Source of the DNA: Shewanella sp. NIFS-20-20
GTDB lineage: Bacteria > Pseudomonadota > Gammaproteobacteria > Enterobacterales > Shewanellaceae
Length of the DNA: 54,814 nucleotides
Direction of reading: 5' to 3'
NCBI RefSeq assembly: GCF_019209865.1
Contig: NZ_JAHUTT010000021.1
Coordinates: 1-54,814, forward strand
Shown here: one piece after another, positions 1-7,265 of the stretch
Position numbering within the stretch: the stretch's first letter is position 1
How the letters are laid out: the number at the start of each line of letters is the position of its first letter
The notes under the pieces: model-generated
Seen by the model: the letters and a program-made list of their open reading frames with translations, nothing else
Database searches by the model: none
Told to the model about the DNA's origin: nothing
Position numbers and translations under genes: made by a program

Positions 1-32
1 CTGAAATGCTCTTTGATGGTATCTATATTCAT
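1..32 (-). CDS. Start of an island gene, cut by the window edge
   Basis: An ATG at 32 (minus strand) opens a frame reading MNIDTIKEHF and runs off the left edge. A strong GAGGAG ribosome-binding site lies five bases upstream (38-43). It lies downstream of the integrase and is read in the same direction, so it probably belongs to the same integrated element. Only about ten codons are visible, so no family can be given; a small regulator or excision factor would be usual here, but that is a guess. Confidence 0.45.
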   Translation of the reverse strand, partial: MNIDTIKEHF

Positions 33-37
33 GGCAA

Positions 38-53
38 CTCCTCAAAAGAGGAG
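38..53 (-). promoter_or_regulatory. Hairpin holding the ribosome-binding site of the first gene
   Basis: CTCCTC (38-43), AAAA (44-47) and GAGGAG (48-53) form a perfect six-base stem with a four-base loop. On the minus-strand mRNA the 3' arm is the Shine-Dalgarno sequence of the gene starting at 32, so the stem would hide it. The stem is seen directly; a regulatory role is inference. Confidence 0.45.
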
Positions 54-157
54 CATAAGATCACAGCTAGCTCATTAGGTCAATTTTGATTTGCCATTGG
101 GCAAAAAACGTTCATGATCTGCCCCTGATTAACCTCTCCTTTAATTAATGGTTATCA

Positions 158-1378
158 TTATTTGTGAGCATTGATAATTGTCTGTAAGGACTTTGATAAT
201 GTATTTAGAGCTTCTTTCCGCTCTTCCAAATAATCATGCTGATTATAAATTCCTTCAACACCTTTGAGCTTATGGTTGAGGCAACGCTCAGCCACATGAC
301 CTGATGTACCCTGTTTAGCTAGTAATGTACGGCAAGTACGGCGTAGATCATGAACAGTGAAGTGGGCCATATCCTCCATCTTGTTAAGAGGCTGCTTTTT
401 TTTACCTGCTTCATGACCAAAGAGTTTGGTGATTGCTCTATTTAAGGTATCTGAACCCATGTGAGGATTCTTGCTGGTTCTACGGCTAGGAAACACATAT
501 TCAGAGCCACAAGCTCTTACTTTTAGCTCTAGTACCCAGTCCATCACTATTTCAGGTAATGGAATAGTAATGCCAACACCTGATTTACTGCGCTTTTTTG
601 GTAAGTTCCATATCTTATCTTCAAGATCAAACTCCTTCCATGTCGCTTCAGCCAGTTCCGACTTCCTAACTCCCAGAGTAACCAGTAACGCACATGCTAG
701 ATAGTTGTCACGACTAAAGCTGTCATTGTTTTCGCGTGCGGTTTTGAAAAACTGGGTTAGTTCTTCGATGGTTAAAGCTCTGTCTTTGCTTTTTTCTACG
801 CCACCAGCATCAGTAACCGAAAATGCACTCGCTGGATTTGCACCAAGCAGATCCAGTTTTATGCCGTGATTGAAAAGTTGTTTACAGTACATCAGAGCGT
901 CGTTAGCTATTGCTGGGCGGTTAGTGGCTGCGATGGCTTGCAATACTGCTCTTATGTCTCTGGCGGTAACGCTATCGACGTTAAAGCTGCCTATATGCGG
1001 TGCAATATCTTTGCGGTAAATACGTTGTGGGATCTCATGATGTTTAAGTCTTTTAATATTTCCGATATGCCAATCGGCAAAGAGATCATCAACGGTTTTT
1101 ATGGTGGCTTGTTCGGAGCGCTTCTTGGCTATTAGAGGGTCTAATCCGTCACGTAACTGCTTCATTTTTATCGCAGCTTCAGCACGTGCATTTGCCAGTG
1201 AAAGATCACTACTCTTGGCCAGTGTCATCTCTTTGCGTTTCTTGTTGGCGGTGTAGCGGAGCATCCAGAATGGCTTTCCGGATTTGGGAACAACAAAATA
1301 CAGGCCCTCGCCATCAGCGAATCTGCCTGGTACTCCTTTAGATTTTGCTGCAACTTCCTTTGCGGTTAACTTTCCCAT
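158..1378 (-). CDS. Tyrosine integrase, P4/DUF4102 type, next to yicC
   Basis: Site-specific recombinase of 406 aa that would integrate and excise a genomic island. Residues 1-90 match the DUF4102 arm-binding domain (GxLTA start, DGEGLYF, FWMLRY). A core-binding region follows, then the catalytic domain with R238 (LGVRKSE), H343-xx-R346 (HDLRR), H369 (LNHK) and the likely nucleophile Y378 (GIYNQHDY). All catalytic residues are present and the length is normal, so it looks active. The ATG start is 197 bases from the 3' end of yicC. Mobilizable islands of the MGIVflInd1 type, known from Vibrio, insert at the 3' end of yicC with an integrase in this place, so a related element is the best reading. 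The rest of the island lies outside the window. Confidence 0.9.
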   Translation of the reverse strand: MGKLTAKEVAAKSKGVPGRFADGEGLYFVVPKSGKPFWMLRYTANKKRKEMTLAKSSDLSLANARAEAAIKMKQLRDGLDPLIAKKRSEQATIKTVDDLFADWHIGNIKRLKHHEIPQRIYRKDIAPHIGSFNVDSVTARDIRAVLQAIAATNRPAIANDALMYCKQLFNHGIKLDLLGANPASAFSVTDAGGVEKSKDRALTIEELTQFFKTARENNDSFSRDNYLACALLVTLGVRKSELAEATWKEFDLEDKIWNLPKKRSKSGVGITIPLPEIVMDWVLELKVRACGSEYVFPSRRTSKNPHMGSDTLNRAITKLFGHEAGKKKQPLNKMEDMAHFTVHDLRRTCRTLLAKQGTSGHVAERCLNHKLKGVEGIYNQHDYLEERKEALNTLSKSLQTIINAHK

Positions 1379-1406
1379 AAGCGCTTAGTCTCCAGTCAAA
1401 TACAAA

Positions 1407-1494
1407 GGTGGGTGTTTACCCACCACTACGTATTGACTATATACTAATGCACTCACCATATCACCCACCATTTAGCGCTGTAAAGTGGTGGGTG
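1407..1494. repeat. Iterated CACCCACC motifs in front of the integrase
   Basis: Four copies of a GGTGGGT/ACCCACC motif form two inverted pairs. GGTGGGT (1407-1413) and ACCCACC (1418-1424) have a four-base spacer. CACCCACCA (1462-1470) and TGGTGGGTG (1486-1494) are a perfect nine-base pair around a 15-base spacer, which itself pairs TTTA with TAAA. They lie between the integrase start and the 3' end of yicC. Likely roles are arm-type binding sites for the integrase or operator sites for its repressor or excision factor. Confidence 0.6.
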
Positions 1495-1620
1495 GTAATG
1501 GACCTTTATGGACTGAGTTTTAAATAAATCCTTTTAAATCAGTTGCGAATACATCTAAATGGACGCTAGCAAATATTATTCTACGTTCTGAATTTGCTCG
1601 CGCATTTGCTCGATTAATAC
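1495..1620. other. Probable island attachment-site region (attL or attR)
   Basis: The junction between island and chromosome must lie between the last integrase-side motif and the end of yicC. YicC keeps its normal ending (EQMREQIQNVE), so the core repeat probably includes the last codons of yicC. The exact core cannot be set because the other end of the island is outside the window. Confidence 0.3.
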
Positions 1621-2439
1621 TTTCAACTCCACAGCGGCAGCGGTGATGTCGGCGCTGATGGACTTGGAGGCGAGGGTGTTGGACTCACGGTTAAATTCTT
1701 GCATCATAAAATCTAGGCGACGCCCTTCGCTGCCGCCTTTTTTGAGGATGCGGCGGGCTTCGGTTACATGGGCTTCAAGGCGATCCATTTCTTCGGCGAC
1801 GTCTTGTTTTTGTGCCAGTAATACCATCTCTTGTTCAATTCGCGCGGGATCGAGTTCGCCTTGGATGTCGGCCAAGCGATTGGTGAGCTTATCACGCTGA
1901 TATTGCAGTACGGTTGGCATGTGAGCCCGTACCACGGCGATTTGCTCGCTCACGCCATCTAAGCGGGCTTGGAGCATGTCGTTGATGGCGGCGCCTTCAC
2001 GGCCACGGGCCTCAATAAATTGGTCGATAGCTAAATCAAAGGCGGCCATTAAATCGGCGCCAATAGCATCCATGTCGCGTTCGGCGCTGGATAGTACCCC
2101 AGGCCAACGTAAGATGTCGGTGAGGCTGACGTCGCCTTGTCCTGCTTCTTGCTTTAACCATTGCGCGGCGCCGAGCAATTGCTTGGCCAAGGCTTGGTTG
2201 ACTTGTAATTCGTTATTAGTATTTTCAGCCAGTTCATAACGCAGATTGACTTCGACCTTGCCACGATTCAGGCGTTTGCGCAGACGGTCGCGTAACACGG
2301 GTTCGAAGCTGCGAAATTGTTCAGGCAACCTGAGGTAGGTTTCAAGGTAGCGCTGGTTGACGGAGCGAATTTCCCATGAGGCGGTGCCCCATTCAGCTTT
2401 GTGTTCAATGCGAGCGTAGGCGGTCATGCTTTGGATCAT
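1576..2439 (-). CDS. yicC: YicC-family endoribonuclease
   Basis: 287 aa, the same length as E. coli YicC and alike from end to end (MIQSMTAYARIE at the start; RRLDFMMQEFNRESNTLASKS and IEQMREQIQ near the end). YicC proteins are single-strand endoribonucleases acting in RNA decay. It is divergent from rph; the 173 bases between the two starts hold the rph promoter. The 3' end is the presumed integration target of the element at 1-1500, and the reading frame is undamaged by it. An in-frame ATG four codons later is an alternative start, but the longer one matches E. coli. Confidence 0.95.
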   Translation of the reverse strand: MIQSMTAYARIEHKAEWGTASWEIRSVNQRYLETYLRLPEQFRSFEPVLRDRLRKRLNRGKVEVNLRYELAENTNNELQVNQALAKQLLGAAQWLKQEAGQGDVSLTDILRWPGVLSSAERDMDAIGADLMAAFDLAIDQFIEARGREGAAINDMLQARLDGVSEQIAVVRAHMPTVLQYQRDKLTNRLADIQGELDPARIEQEMVLLAQKQDVAEEMDRLEAHVTEARRILKKGGSEGRRLDFMMQEFNRESNTLASKSISADITAAAVELKVLIEQMREQIQNVE

Positions 2440-2541
2440 GCGAAGTTTCCAGGTGACGTCGAAAGTTAATCCAGATTATAGCCTTGGGTCGGGGCTGGGG
2501 GAACCTTTAACGGGTACAGACCGCGATTTGGCTATGCAAGC

Positions 2542-2570
2542 GTGGCATAAATGTGGAAAATCCCTATAAT
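2542..2570 (+). promoter_or_regulatory. Probable rph-pyrE promoter
   Basis: A perfect TATAAT -10 box (2565-2570) lies 17 bases after GTGGCA (2542-2547), which matches the TTGACA consensus at four of six positions. Transcription would start near 2577, leaving a leader of about 36 bases before rph. Confidence 0.6.
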
Positions 2571-2612
2571 ATGCCCTCAGATTTGATCTTATTCTCAAGC
2601 ACAGGAATTCTC

Positions 2613-3326
2613 ATGCGTCCAGGCAAGCGTACCCCAGCACAAACCCGCCCGATCACCATTACCCGTAACTTTACTGCTCATGCTGAAGGTTCAGTGTTGG
2701 TGGAGTTCGGTGAAACTAAAGTGCTGTGTACTGCCAGCTTCACTGAAGGCGTGCCACGTTTCTTAAAAGGCCAAGGCCAAGGTTGGGTGACCGCCGAGTA
2801 CGGTATGTTGCCTCGCTCGACGCATAGCCGTATGGATCGTGAAGCCGCTCGTGGTAAGCAATCTGGCCGCACCCAAGAAATTCAACGCCTGATTGGTCGC
2901 GCTTTACGTGCCGCAGTTGATATGAAGTTGCTGGGCGAAAACACCATTGTGATTGACTGTGATGTTATTCAAGCCGATGGTGGCACTCGTACTGCCGCCA
3001 TTACTGGTGCCTGTGTGGCCTTAGTGGACGCTTTAAACTGGGCCCGTGCTAAGGGCGTATTAAAGGCCAACCCGTTGAAGTTCCTGATTGCTGCTGTCAG
3101 TGTGGGTATTTTCGATGGCGAAGCCATTTGTGATTTGGAATACATTGAAGACAGCGCCGCTGAAACCGATATGAACGTGGTGATGACCGAAACCGGTAAG
3201 ATCATTGAAGTGCAGGGCACTGCCGAAGGCGAGCCGTTTAGCCATGAAGAATTATTAGAAATGCTGGAGCTGGCCAAGCACGGCATTCGTGAGATCGTCG
3301 ATGTCCAGAAAGCGGCATTGAATTGA
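2613..3326 (+). CDS. rph: Ribonuclease PH
   Basis: A 237-aa phosphorolytic 3'-5' exoribonuclease that trims tRNA 3' ends. It begins MRPGKRTP, the usual RNase PH start, with AGGA seven bases upstream. An in-frame ATG at 2553 lies inside the promoter and is rejected. Hallmarks include [15 protein letters not shown] and [14 protein letters not shown], the active-site segment. Length equals the E. coli enzyme (238 aa), and the C terminus is complete, unlike the frameshifted rph of E. coli K-12. It is followed 12 bases after its stop by an attenuator and then pyrE. Confidence 0.96.
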   Translation: MRPGKRTPAQTRPITITRNFTAHAEGSVLVEFGETKVLCTASFTEGVPRFLKGQGQGWVTAEYGMLPRSTHSRMDREAARGKQSGRTQEIQRLIGRALRAAVDMKLLGENTIVIDCDVIQADGGTRTAAITGACVALVDALNWARAKGVLKANPLKFLIAAVSVGIFDGEAICDLEYIEDSAAETDMNVVMTETGKIIEVQGTAEGEPFSHEELLEMLELAKHGIREIVDVQKAALN

Positions 3327-3337
3327 TATGAATAAGG

Positions 3338-3361
3338 GGACCCGTTGAGGGTCCTTTTTTT
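3338..3361 (+). terminator. rph-pyrE intercistronic terminator/attenuator
   Basis: GGACCC (3338-3343), loop GTTGA, GGGTCC (3349-3354), then seven T residues. The stem starts 12 bases after the rph stop codon and 66 bases before pyrE. In E. coli this same layout is the UTP-sensed attenuator of pyrE, in which ribosomes finishing rph stop the hairpin from forming. Confidence 0.8.
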
Positions 3362-3426
3362 CACCCTAAAAACGTCCGTTAAGTGCGGCGTGTAATAAAA
3401 CTAAAATAGTCACGTGAGGATTACGA

Positions 3427-4068
3427 GTGAAAGCTTATCAGCGAGAGTTTATTGAATTTGCCCTTGAGCGTCAGGTGTTGAAATTTGGCGAATTTACGCT
3501 TAAATCGGGTCGTCAAAGTCCGTATTTCTTTAATGCGGGTTTATTCAATACTGGGCGTGATTTAGCGCGTCTTGGTCGCTTTTATGCCGCCGCCTTAATG
3601 GATGCAGGCATTGATTATGATTTGTTATTTGGCCCCGCCTATAAAGGCATCCCGATTGCGACCACGACTGCGGTGGCTCTGGCTGAGCACCATGATGTCG
3701 ATATGCCTTACTGCTTTAACCGTAAAGAGAAAAAAGATCACGGTGAAGGCGGCTCTTTAGTGGGCAGCGAGCTCACTGGCAAGGTGATGCTGGTCGATGA
3801 TGTGATTACTGCGGGGACGGCGATCCGCGAGTCTATGGACATTATTCAAGCCCACGAGGCGAGTTTGGCTGGGGTGTTGATTGCCCTTGATCGTCAAGAG
3901 AAAGGCAAGGGAGAGTTATCGGCCATTCAAGAGGTTGAGCGTGATTATGGCTGCGCCGTGATCGCGATTATTACCTTGGGTGACTTGATCAGTTATTTGT
4001 CTGAAAAGCCCGGCATGGAAACTGAGCTCGCCGCGGTGAGTCGGTATCGCCAGCAATACGGTATTTAG
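3427..4068 (+). CDS. pyrE: Orotate phosphoribosyltransferase
   Basis: 213 aa; joins orotate to PRPP to give OMP in pyrimidine synthesis. The start is GTG at 3427 with AGGA six bases upstream; the protein then matches PyrE from residue 1 ([28 protein letters not shown]). The PRPP-binding loop [17 protein letters not shown] and the [10 protein letters not shown] segment are intact. It is the second gene of the rph-pyrE unit and ends at a strong terminator. Confidence 0.97.
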   Translation: MKAYQREFIEFALERQVLKFGEFTLKSGRQSPYFFNAGLFNTGRDLARLGRFYAAALMDAGIDYDLLFGPAYKGIPIATTTAVALAEHHDVDMPYCFNRKEKKDHGEGGSLVGSELTGKVMLVDDVITAGTAIRESMDIIQAHEASLAGVLIALDRQEKGKGELSAIQEVERDYGCAVIAIITLGDLISYLSEKPGMETELAAVSRYRQQYGI

Positions 4069-4103
4069 GGGCGCATTAAACGCTGCGCTGCCAGAAACAC
4101 ACT

Positions 4104-4134
4104 AAAGCCTAAGAGCCATCTCTTAGGCTTTTTT
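4104..4134 (+). terminator. pyrE terminator
   Basis: Twelve-base perfect stem, AAAGCCTAAGAG (4104-4115) with CTCTTAGGCTTT (4120-4131), CCAT loop, followed by more T residues. A strong intrinsic terminator 35 bases after the pyrE stop. Confidence 0.9.
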
Positions 4135-4237
4135 ATTGAAACTTTAGCGCGACTATCACTTCTGCGCCGATGACGTTGACTAACGCAGTGTGACCAAAGA
4201 GGGGGTGCCATCAGAAAAGTTCACCTCACAATACTTG

Positions 4238-4266
4238 GCAGCCAAAGCAGCTATGGCTTTGGCTGC
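4238..4266. repeat. Eleven-base perfect hairpin between pyrE and folE
   Basis: GCAGCCAAAGC (4238-4248) and GCTTTGGCTGC (4256-4266) pair perfectly around seven bases. It lies 25 bases beyond the folE stop codon, on the folE transcript, without a U-tract. It probably ends or protects the folE mRNA. Confidence 0.55.
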
Positions 4267-4290
4267 GGTCTTCTTGTTGGGCGCGACTTA

Positions 4291-4935
4291 TTATTGATGC
4301 AGAAATTCGGCGCGGGTAGCGGGATTGCTTTTAAAAATGCCGCCTAGCGCGGTGGTCGTGGTGGAGCTGGTTGAGTCCATCACGCCGCGGGATTTAACGC
4401 AATAATGCACTGCATCCATTTTTACCGCCACATCTTGGGTTTCCAGCAAGGTTTGCAGCGCGACTAACACTTGCTGGGTCAGGCGCTCTTGTACTTGCGG
4501 GCGCTGAGCAAAAAAGCGCACGATGCGATTGATTTTCGACAGACCAATAATGTTTTTGCGAGGTAAATAAGCCACGGTGGCGACCCCGTCGATAGTGACT
4601 AAGTGATGCTCGCAGGTGCTGGTCATGCTGATATCTTGCACTCGCACCATCTCATCGAACTTCATTTTGTTTTCGATCACTGTGATCTTGGGGAAATTGG
4701 CATAGTCGAGGCCGGAAAATATTTCATCGACATACATTTTTGCGATGCGTTTAGGGGTCTCAGCCAAGCTATCATCGCGTAAATCCAGTGACATTAATTC
4801 AAGGATGGCACGCATGTGTTGTTCAATCTGATCTTTGCGGGTTTCAGCAGACAGATTGGAAGGTAGCATTGGGGTTTCTAACCCTCGCTCCAATAATGCA
4901 GTTTGCACCTTAAGTGCGGCTTCTGACAGTGCCAT
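4291..4935 (-). CDS. folE: GTP cyclohydrolase I
   Basis: 214 aa from the ATG at 4935, which has GGAGG six bases upstream; an in-frame ATG 22 codons earlier lacks such a site. It opens GTP to dihydroneopterin triphosphate, the first step of folate synthesis. The zinc ligands C108 and H111 (TSTCEHHL) and C179 (HYCVKSRGV) are present, with the family segment [20 protein letters not shown]. Single gene, read toward pyrE; its promoter lies between 4936 and the insertion sequence. Confidence 0.96.
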   Translation of the reverse strand: MALSEAALKVQTALLERGLETPMLPSNLSAETRKDQIEQHMRAILELMSLDLRDDSLAETPKRIAKMYVDEIFSGLDYANFPKITVIENKMKFDEMVRVQDISMTSTCEHHLVTIDGVATVAYLPRKNIIGLSKINRIVRFFAQRPQVQERLTQQVLVALQTLLETQDVAVKMDAVHYCVKSRGVMDSTSSTTTTALGGIFKSNPATRAEFLHQ

Positions 4936-5173
4936 GTTTCCTCCAACATCAATTGCCAACAGACCCAAATCGTGCCGATGTGTCAGTGGATAAGAGTTCA
5001 CGACTTGGGCACAGGAGAATACCTTGAAACGCTGCTAATTCATACTCTTTGGCCGATAAAAAAACCGATTAACTCACTCAGGTATTTAGGTTGATTGCCG
5101 GTGGGGCTCGTCAATGCCGTTGGTATATTTCGGGGGGCGGCGAAGGTGTGGCCGTGCCAGATAGCGGGGCTAC
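4936..5173. other. folE upstream region, truncated by an insertion sequence
   Basis: No gene is seen here. It holds the folE ribosome-binding site and presumably its promoter. The IS110-family element begins near its right end, so DNA once joined to the slmA side now stops here. Confidence 0.5.
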
Positions 5174-5186
5174 ATGGACTCCCCTT
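5174..5186 (+). repeat. IS1111-group inverted repeat, transposase 3' side
   Basis: ATGGACTCCCCTT, exact reverse complement of 6544-6556. It is probably sub-terminal: the bases GGGGCTAC just outside it (5166-5173) may still belong to the element. Confidence 0.85.
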
Positions 5187-5455
5187 TGTCAAGCAATAGT
5201 AATCCGACAACAACAGTGGATCTGACAGCAGCTCTACATTCGGCGTTTGATTAGCTTGCTGCCTAAACAGCTTTTGGCTATCGCCCTGATGATTTGCGCT
5301 TGAGCAAAGATCTCATTCGTTAAACAGTATTACTTTCTCTTTCAAGAATGATGTACTTCCCAACTAACCAGATTCAATCGCTCTCGGTCTGACCGTGTTA
5401 TCGTCAATTGCTAATGCGTCGACTCGGTGGGGTTAACCGTTTTGGTTAAACCTTT
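5174..5455 (-). ncRNA. Candidate bridge/seeker RNA of the insertion sequence
   Basis: The 282-base non-coding segment after the transposase stop is where IS1111-group elements encode the RNA that guides target and donor choice. Read on the minus strand it contains TAACGAATGA (5322-5313), identical to the flank next to the transposase 5' end (6567-6558). About 30 bases later comes GATAGC (5282-5277), complementary to the other flank (5160-5165). Between them lies a hairpin with stem TTTGC/GCAAA. That is the left-guide, hairpin, right-guide order of a bridge-RNA target loop. Further on, a stem of CAGC-AGCT with AGCTGCTG encloses ATGTAG, which is also present at the element's own 3' end and is a candidate donor guide. 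RNA ends are not known. Confidence 0.6.
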
Positions 5456-6484
5456 TTACGTTTTTACATAGTTAACTTGGTATTCATTACCCGATTGAAG
5501 TAAAGACCAAATTAAGCGTGCATTTTTAGCTGCTAGGGCGATGACAGCCCGTTTAAATCCTCGTCGTTCGATAAGCGCTTTAATCCATAAACTGGTTCTA
5601 TCCATTTTGTTAGTACAGTTTGCGATGACAGCGCGAGCACCATGTATTAATGAAGTGCGGATATGCTTCTCACCACGTTTACTAATTCTGCCTAATGTAG
5701 GCTTACCGCCTGTTGAATACTGCTTAGGTACCAAGCCTATCCACGCTGCAAATTGGCGGCTAGTCGAAAAGTGTTTTGCATCGCTGACAGTGGCTACAAC
5801 GGCTGTCGCAGTGACTTCACCAATGCCAGGTATAGTCATTAATCGTTTGGCATCTTTCATTTGATTAGCAAGGGCATAAAGCTTTCTATCAGACTTTAAT
5901 ATGTCTTGGTTTTGTAATTTGATACTTTGCCATAGGTCATCGAGTAATTCGCGTGCTAGGGCTGGCAAAGCGTTGTTAGTATCTTCAAGAATTCCAACAA
6001 TGTGTTTTTGAGCTGGGTAGCGACCTTTAGGCATGATGATACCGAACTCAGATAATAGGCCTCGAAGGCGATTAATCATTGCTGTCCGGTCTTTTATTTG
6101 ACCTTGTCTGATACGGTGCAGGCATAGAACAGCTTGTTGTTCTTCGCTTTTAATACTGACAAAGCGTGTTTTAGGTCTTGTTACTGCTTCACATATTGCT
6201 TCAGCGTCATTTGCATCGTTCTTTTCACTTTGACGGTATGGGATAACAAATTTAGATGCCATGATGCGCACATCGTGACCGTATTTAGTGAATTCCCTTG
6301 CCCAATAGTGTGCACCTGAGCAAGCTTCCATGCCGATAATACAAGGTGGAATGTTAGCGATTTTCTCTAACAGCTTGTTTCTTTTAACGGTTTGCTTTAA
6401 TTTGGTTTTACCGTATTCATCTACACCATGAAGACTAAAAACTAATTTGGCTAAATCAATGCCAATTGCTTTAATTAAGGACAT
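5456..6484 (-). CDS. IS110-family transposase (DEDD RuvC-like plus serine domain)
   Basis: 342 aa from the ATG at 6484, which is preceded by GGAGAG; a longer frame starts beyond the element and is rejected. The N-terminal RuvC-like domain shows D10 (IGIDLAK), E53 (GMEACSG), D90 and D93 (KNDANDAEA), the DEDD set. The C-terminal domain has the helix-hairpin-helix-like IPGIGEVTA and the segment QYSTGGKPTLGRISKRG, where S257 is the likely nucleophile. The protein is complete, so the element may be active. IS110 enzymes work with an element-encoded RNA to recombine circular donor and target DNA. Confidence 0.93.
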   Translation of the reverse strand: MSLIKAIGIDLAKLVFSLHGVDEYGKTKLKQTVKRNKLLEKIANIPPCIIGMEACSGAHYWAREFTKYGHDVRIMASKFVIPYRQSEKNDANDAEAICEAVTRPKTRFVSIKSEEQQAVLCLHRIRQGQIKDRTAMINRLRGLLSEFGIIMPKGRYPAQKHIVGILEDTNNALPALARELLDDLWQSIKLQNQDILKSDRKLYALANQMKDAKRLMTIPGIGEVTATAVVATVSDAKHFSTSRQFAAWIGLVPKQYSTGGKPTLGRISKRGEKHIRTSLIHGARAVIANCTNKMDRTSLWIKALIERRGFKRAVIALAAKNARLIWSLLQSGNEYQVNYVKT

Positions 6485-6543
6485 ATGGACTCTCCTTGAT
6501 TGAATGTTTGCACTTTCAATATGGCACAAAGTGGCCAATTGGT

Positions 6544-6556
6544 AAGGGGAGTCCAT
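6544..6556 (-). repeat. IS1111-group inverted repeat, transposase 5' side
   Basis: AAGGGGAGTCCAT, exact reverse complement of 5174-5186. The flank TCATTCGTTA begins two bases after it. Confidence 0.85.
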
Positions 6557-6608
6557 ATCATTCGTTATGAGGCGGCTGGTGCAGACGGTAGGATTTTTTT
6601 GGGGGGAG

Positions 6609-6629
6609 GTGGCGGGAATACCCCGCCAC
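6609..6629. repeat. Hairpin after slmA
   Basis: GTGGCGGG (6609-6616) and CCCGCCAC (6622-6629) pair perfectly, seven bases beyond the slmA stop on its transcript. There is no U-tract on that strand (a run of C then A follows), so it is either a weak terminator or a stabilising 3' stem. Confidence 0.4.
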
Positions 6630-6636
6630 GGATGGC

Positions 6637-7230
6637 TTAGCTTTGCAGTAATTGTTGCTGGATAAAGGTCCACTGCTGTTCAAAGTGATGCGTGGGTTTT
6701 TGCTTGAATTCAGTGCGAACAAATTGGGCGATACGGCCTTCGGCAAACGCTAATAATAAGTTGGCTAAAATGGCTTCATCTAAGTTAAAACCCTGGCCTT
6801 CACGTAAGGTTTTTTCTCGTAAAATTTGTTTGAGCTGGGTTTCAATTTTTGCAAACAAATTGCTGACACGACTGCGTAATCGTTCATGCTCGCCGAGCAG
6901 GGCATCGCCATTGAGTAAGCGCGATATACCGGGGTTGCGTTCGGCAAAAATTAATAACAGCTGTAATGTGAGCTGACAACGACGCATGGTGTCTTTCTCT
7001 TCATCCATGATGAGATTGATGCGCGACAGCAGCGAATCTTCAATGAAATCAATTAATCCTTCAAACATCCGCGCCTTACTCGGGAAGTGACGATACAAGG
7101 CGGCTTCGGAAACACCCACCTCGGCAGCGAGTTTAGCGGTGGTGATCCGCTGGCCGGGGTTGGTTTCTAGCATATGGGCTAAGCACTGGAGAATATGGTC
7201 TCGACGATTGATTTTTTGGCTAACAGCCAT
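6637..7230 (-). CDS. slmA: Nucleoid occlusion factor SlmA (TetR family)
   Basis: 197 aa. A TetR-type helix-turn-helix lies at about residues 25-50 ([24 protein letters not shown]), followed by an all-helical dimer domain. SlmA binds chromosomal sites and blocks FtsZ assembly over the nucleoid, so its partner ftsZ is also in this window (48176). It lies downstream of dut and coaBC on the same strand, a conserved gammaproteobacterial order. The insertion sequence begins 80 bases after its stop and does not damage the gene. Confidence 0.95.
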   Translation of the reverse strand: MAVSQKINRRDHILQCLAHMLETNPGQRITTAKLAAEVGVSEAALYRHFPSKARMFEGLIDFIEDSLLSRINLIMDEEKDTMRRCQLTLQLLLIFAERNPGISRLLNGDALLGEHERLRSRVSNLFAKIETQLKQILREKTLREGQGFNLDEAILANLLLAFAEGRIAQFVRTEFKQKPTHHFEQQWTFIQQQLLQS

Positions 7231-7265
7231 GGGCAGTATCCTTCGCTCTATTACATCTTTGGAGG

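Larger units (their letters stand above)
5174..6556 (-). mobile_element. IS110-family (IS1111-group) insertion sequence
   Basis: About 1.38 kb between 13-base inverted repeats (ATGGACTCCCCTT at 5174-5186 and its complement at 6544-6556). It holds one transposase gene, 72 bases of 5' non-coding DNA and 282 bases of 3' non-coding DNA. Inverted repeats plus a long 3' non-coding part define the IS1111 group. In this group the true ends lie a few bases outside the repeats (about 7 on one side and 1-3 on the other), so the element probably spans about 5166 to 6557. No target duplication is seen, as expected for the family. Confidence 0.88.

Noticed and set aside
84..119. Eleven-codon minus-strand frame MNVFCPMANQN with GGGGC upstream
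   Set aside because: Too short and no supporting context; noted only because it lies between the integrase and the next island gene.
2553..2612. Twenty extra codons in front of rph
   Set aside because: The earlier ATG lies within the promoter's -10 region, and the family start MRPGKRTP has its own ribosome-binding site.
6485..6673. Longer N terminus for the IS110 transposase
   Set aside because: It would begin outside the inverted repeat in chromosomal DNA, and the ATG at 6484 has a good ribosome-binding site and matches the family start.
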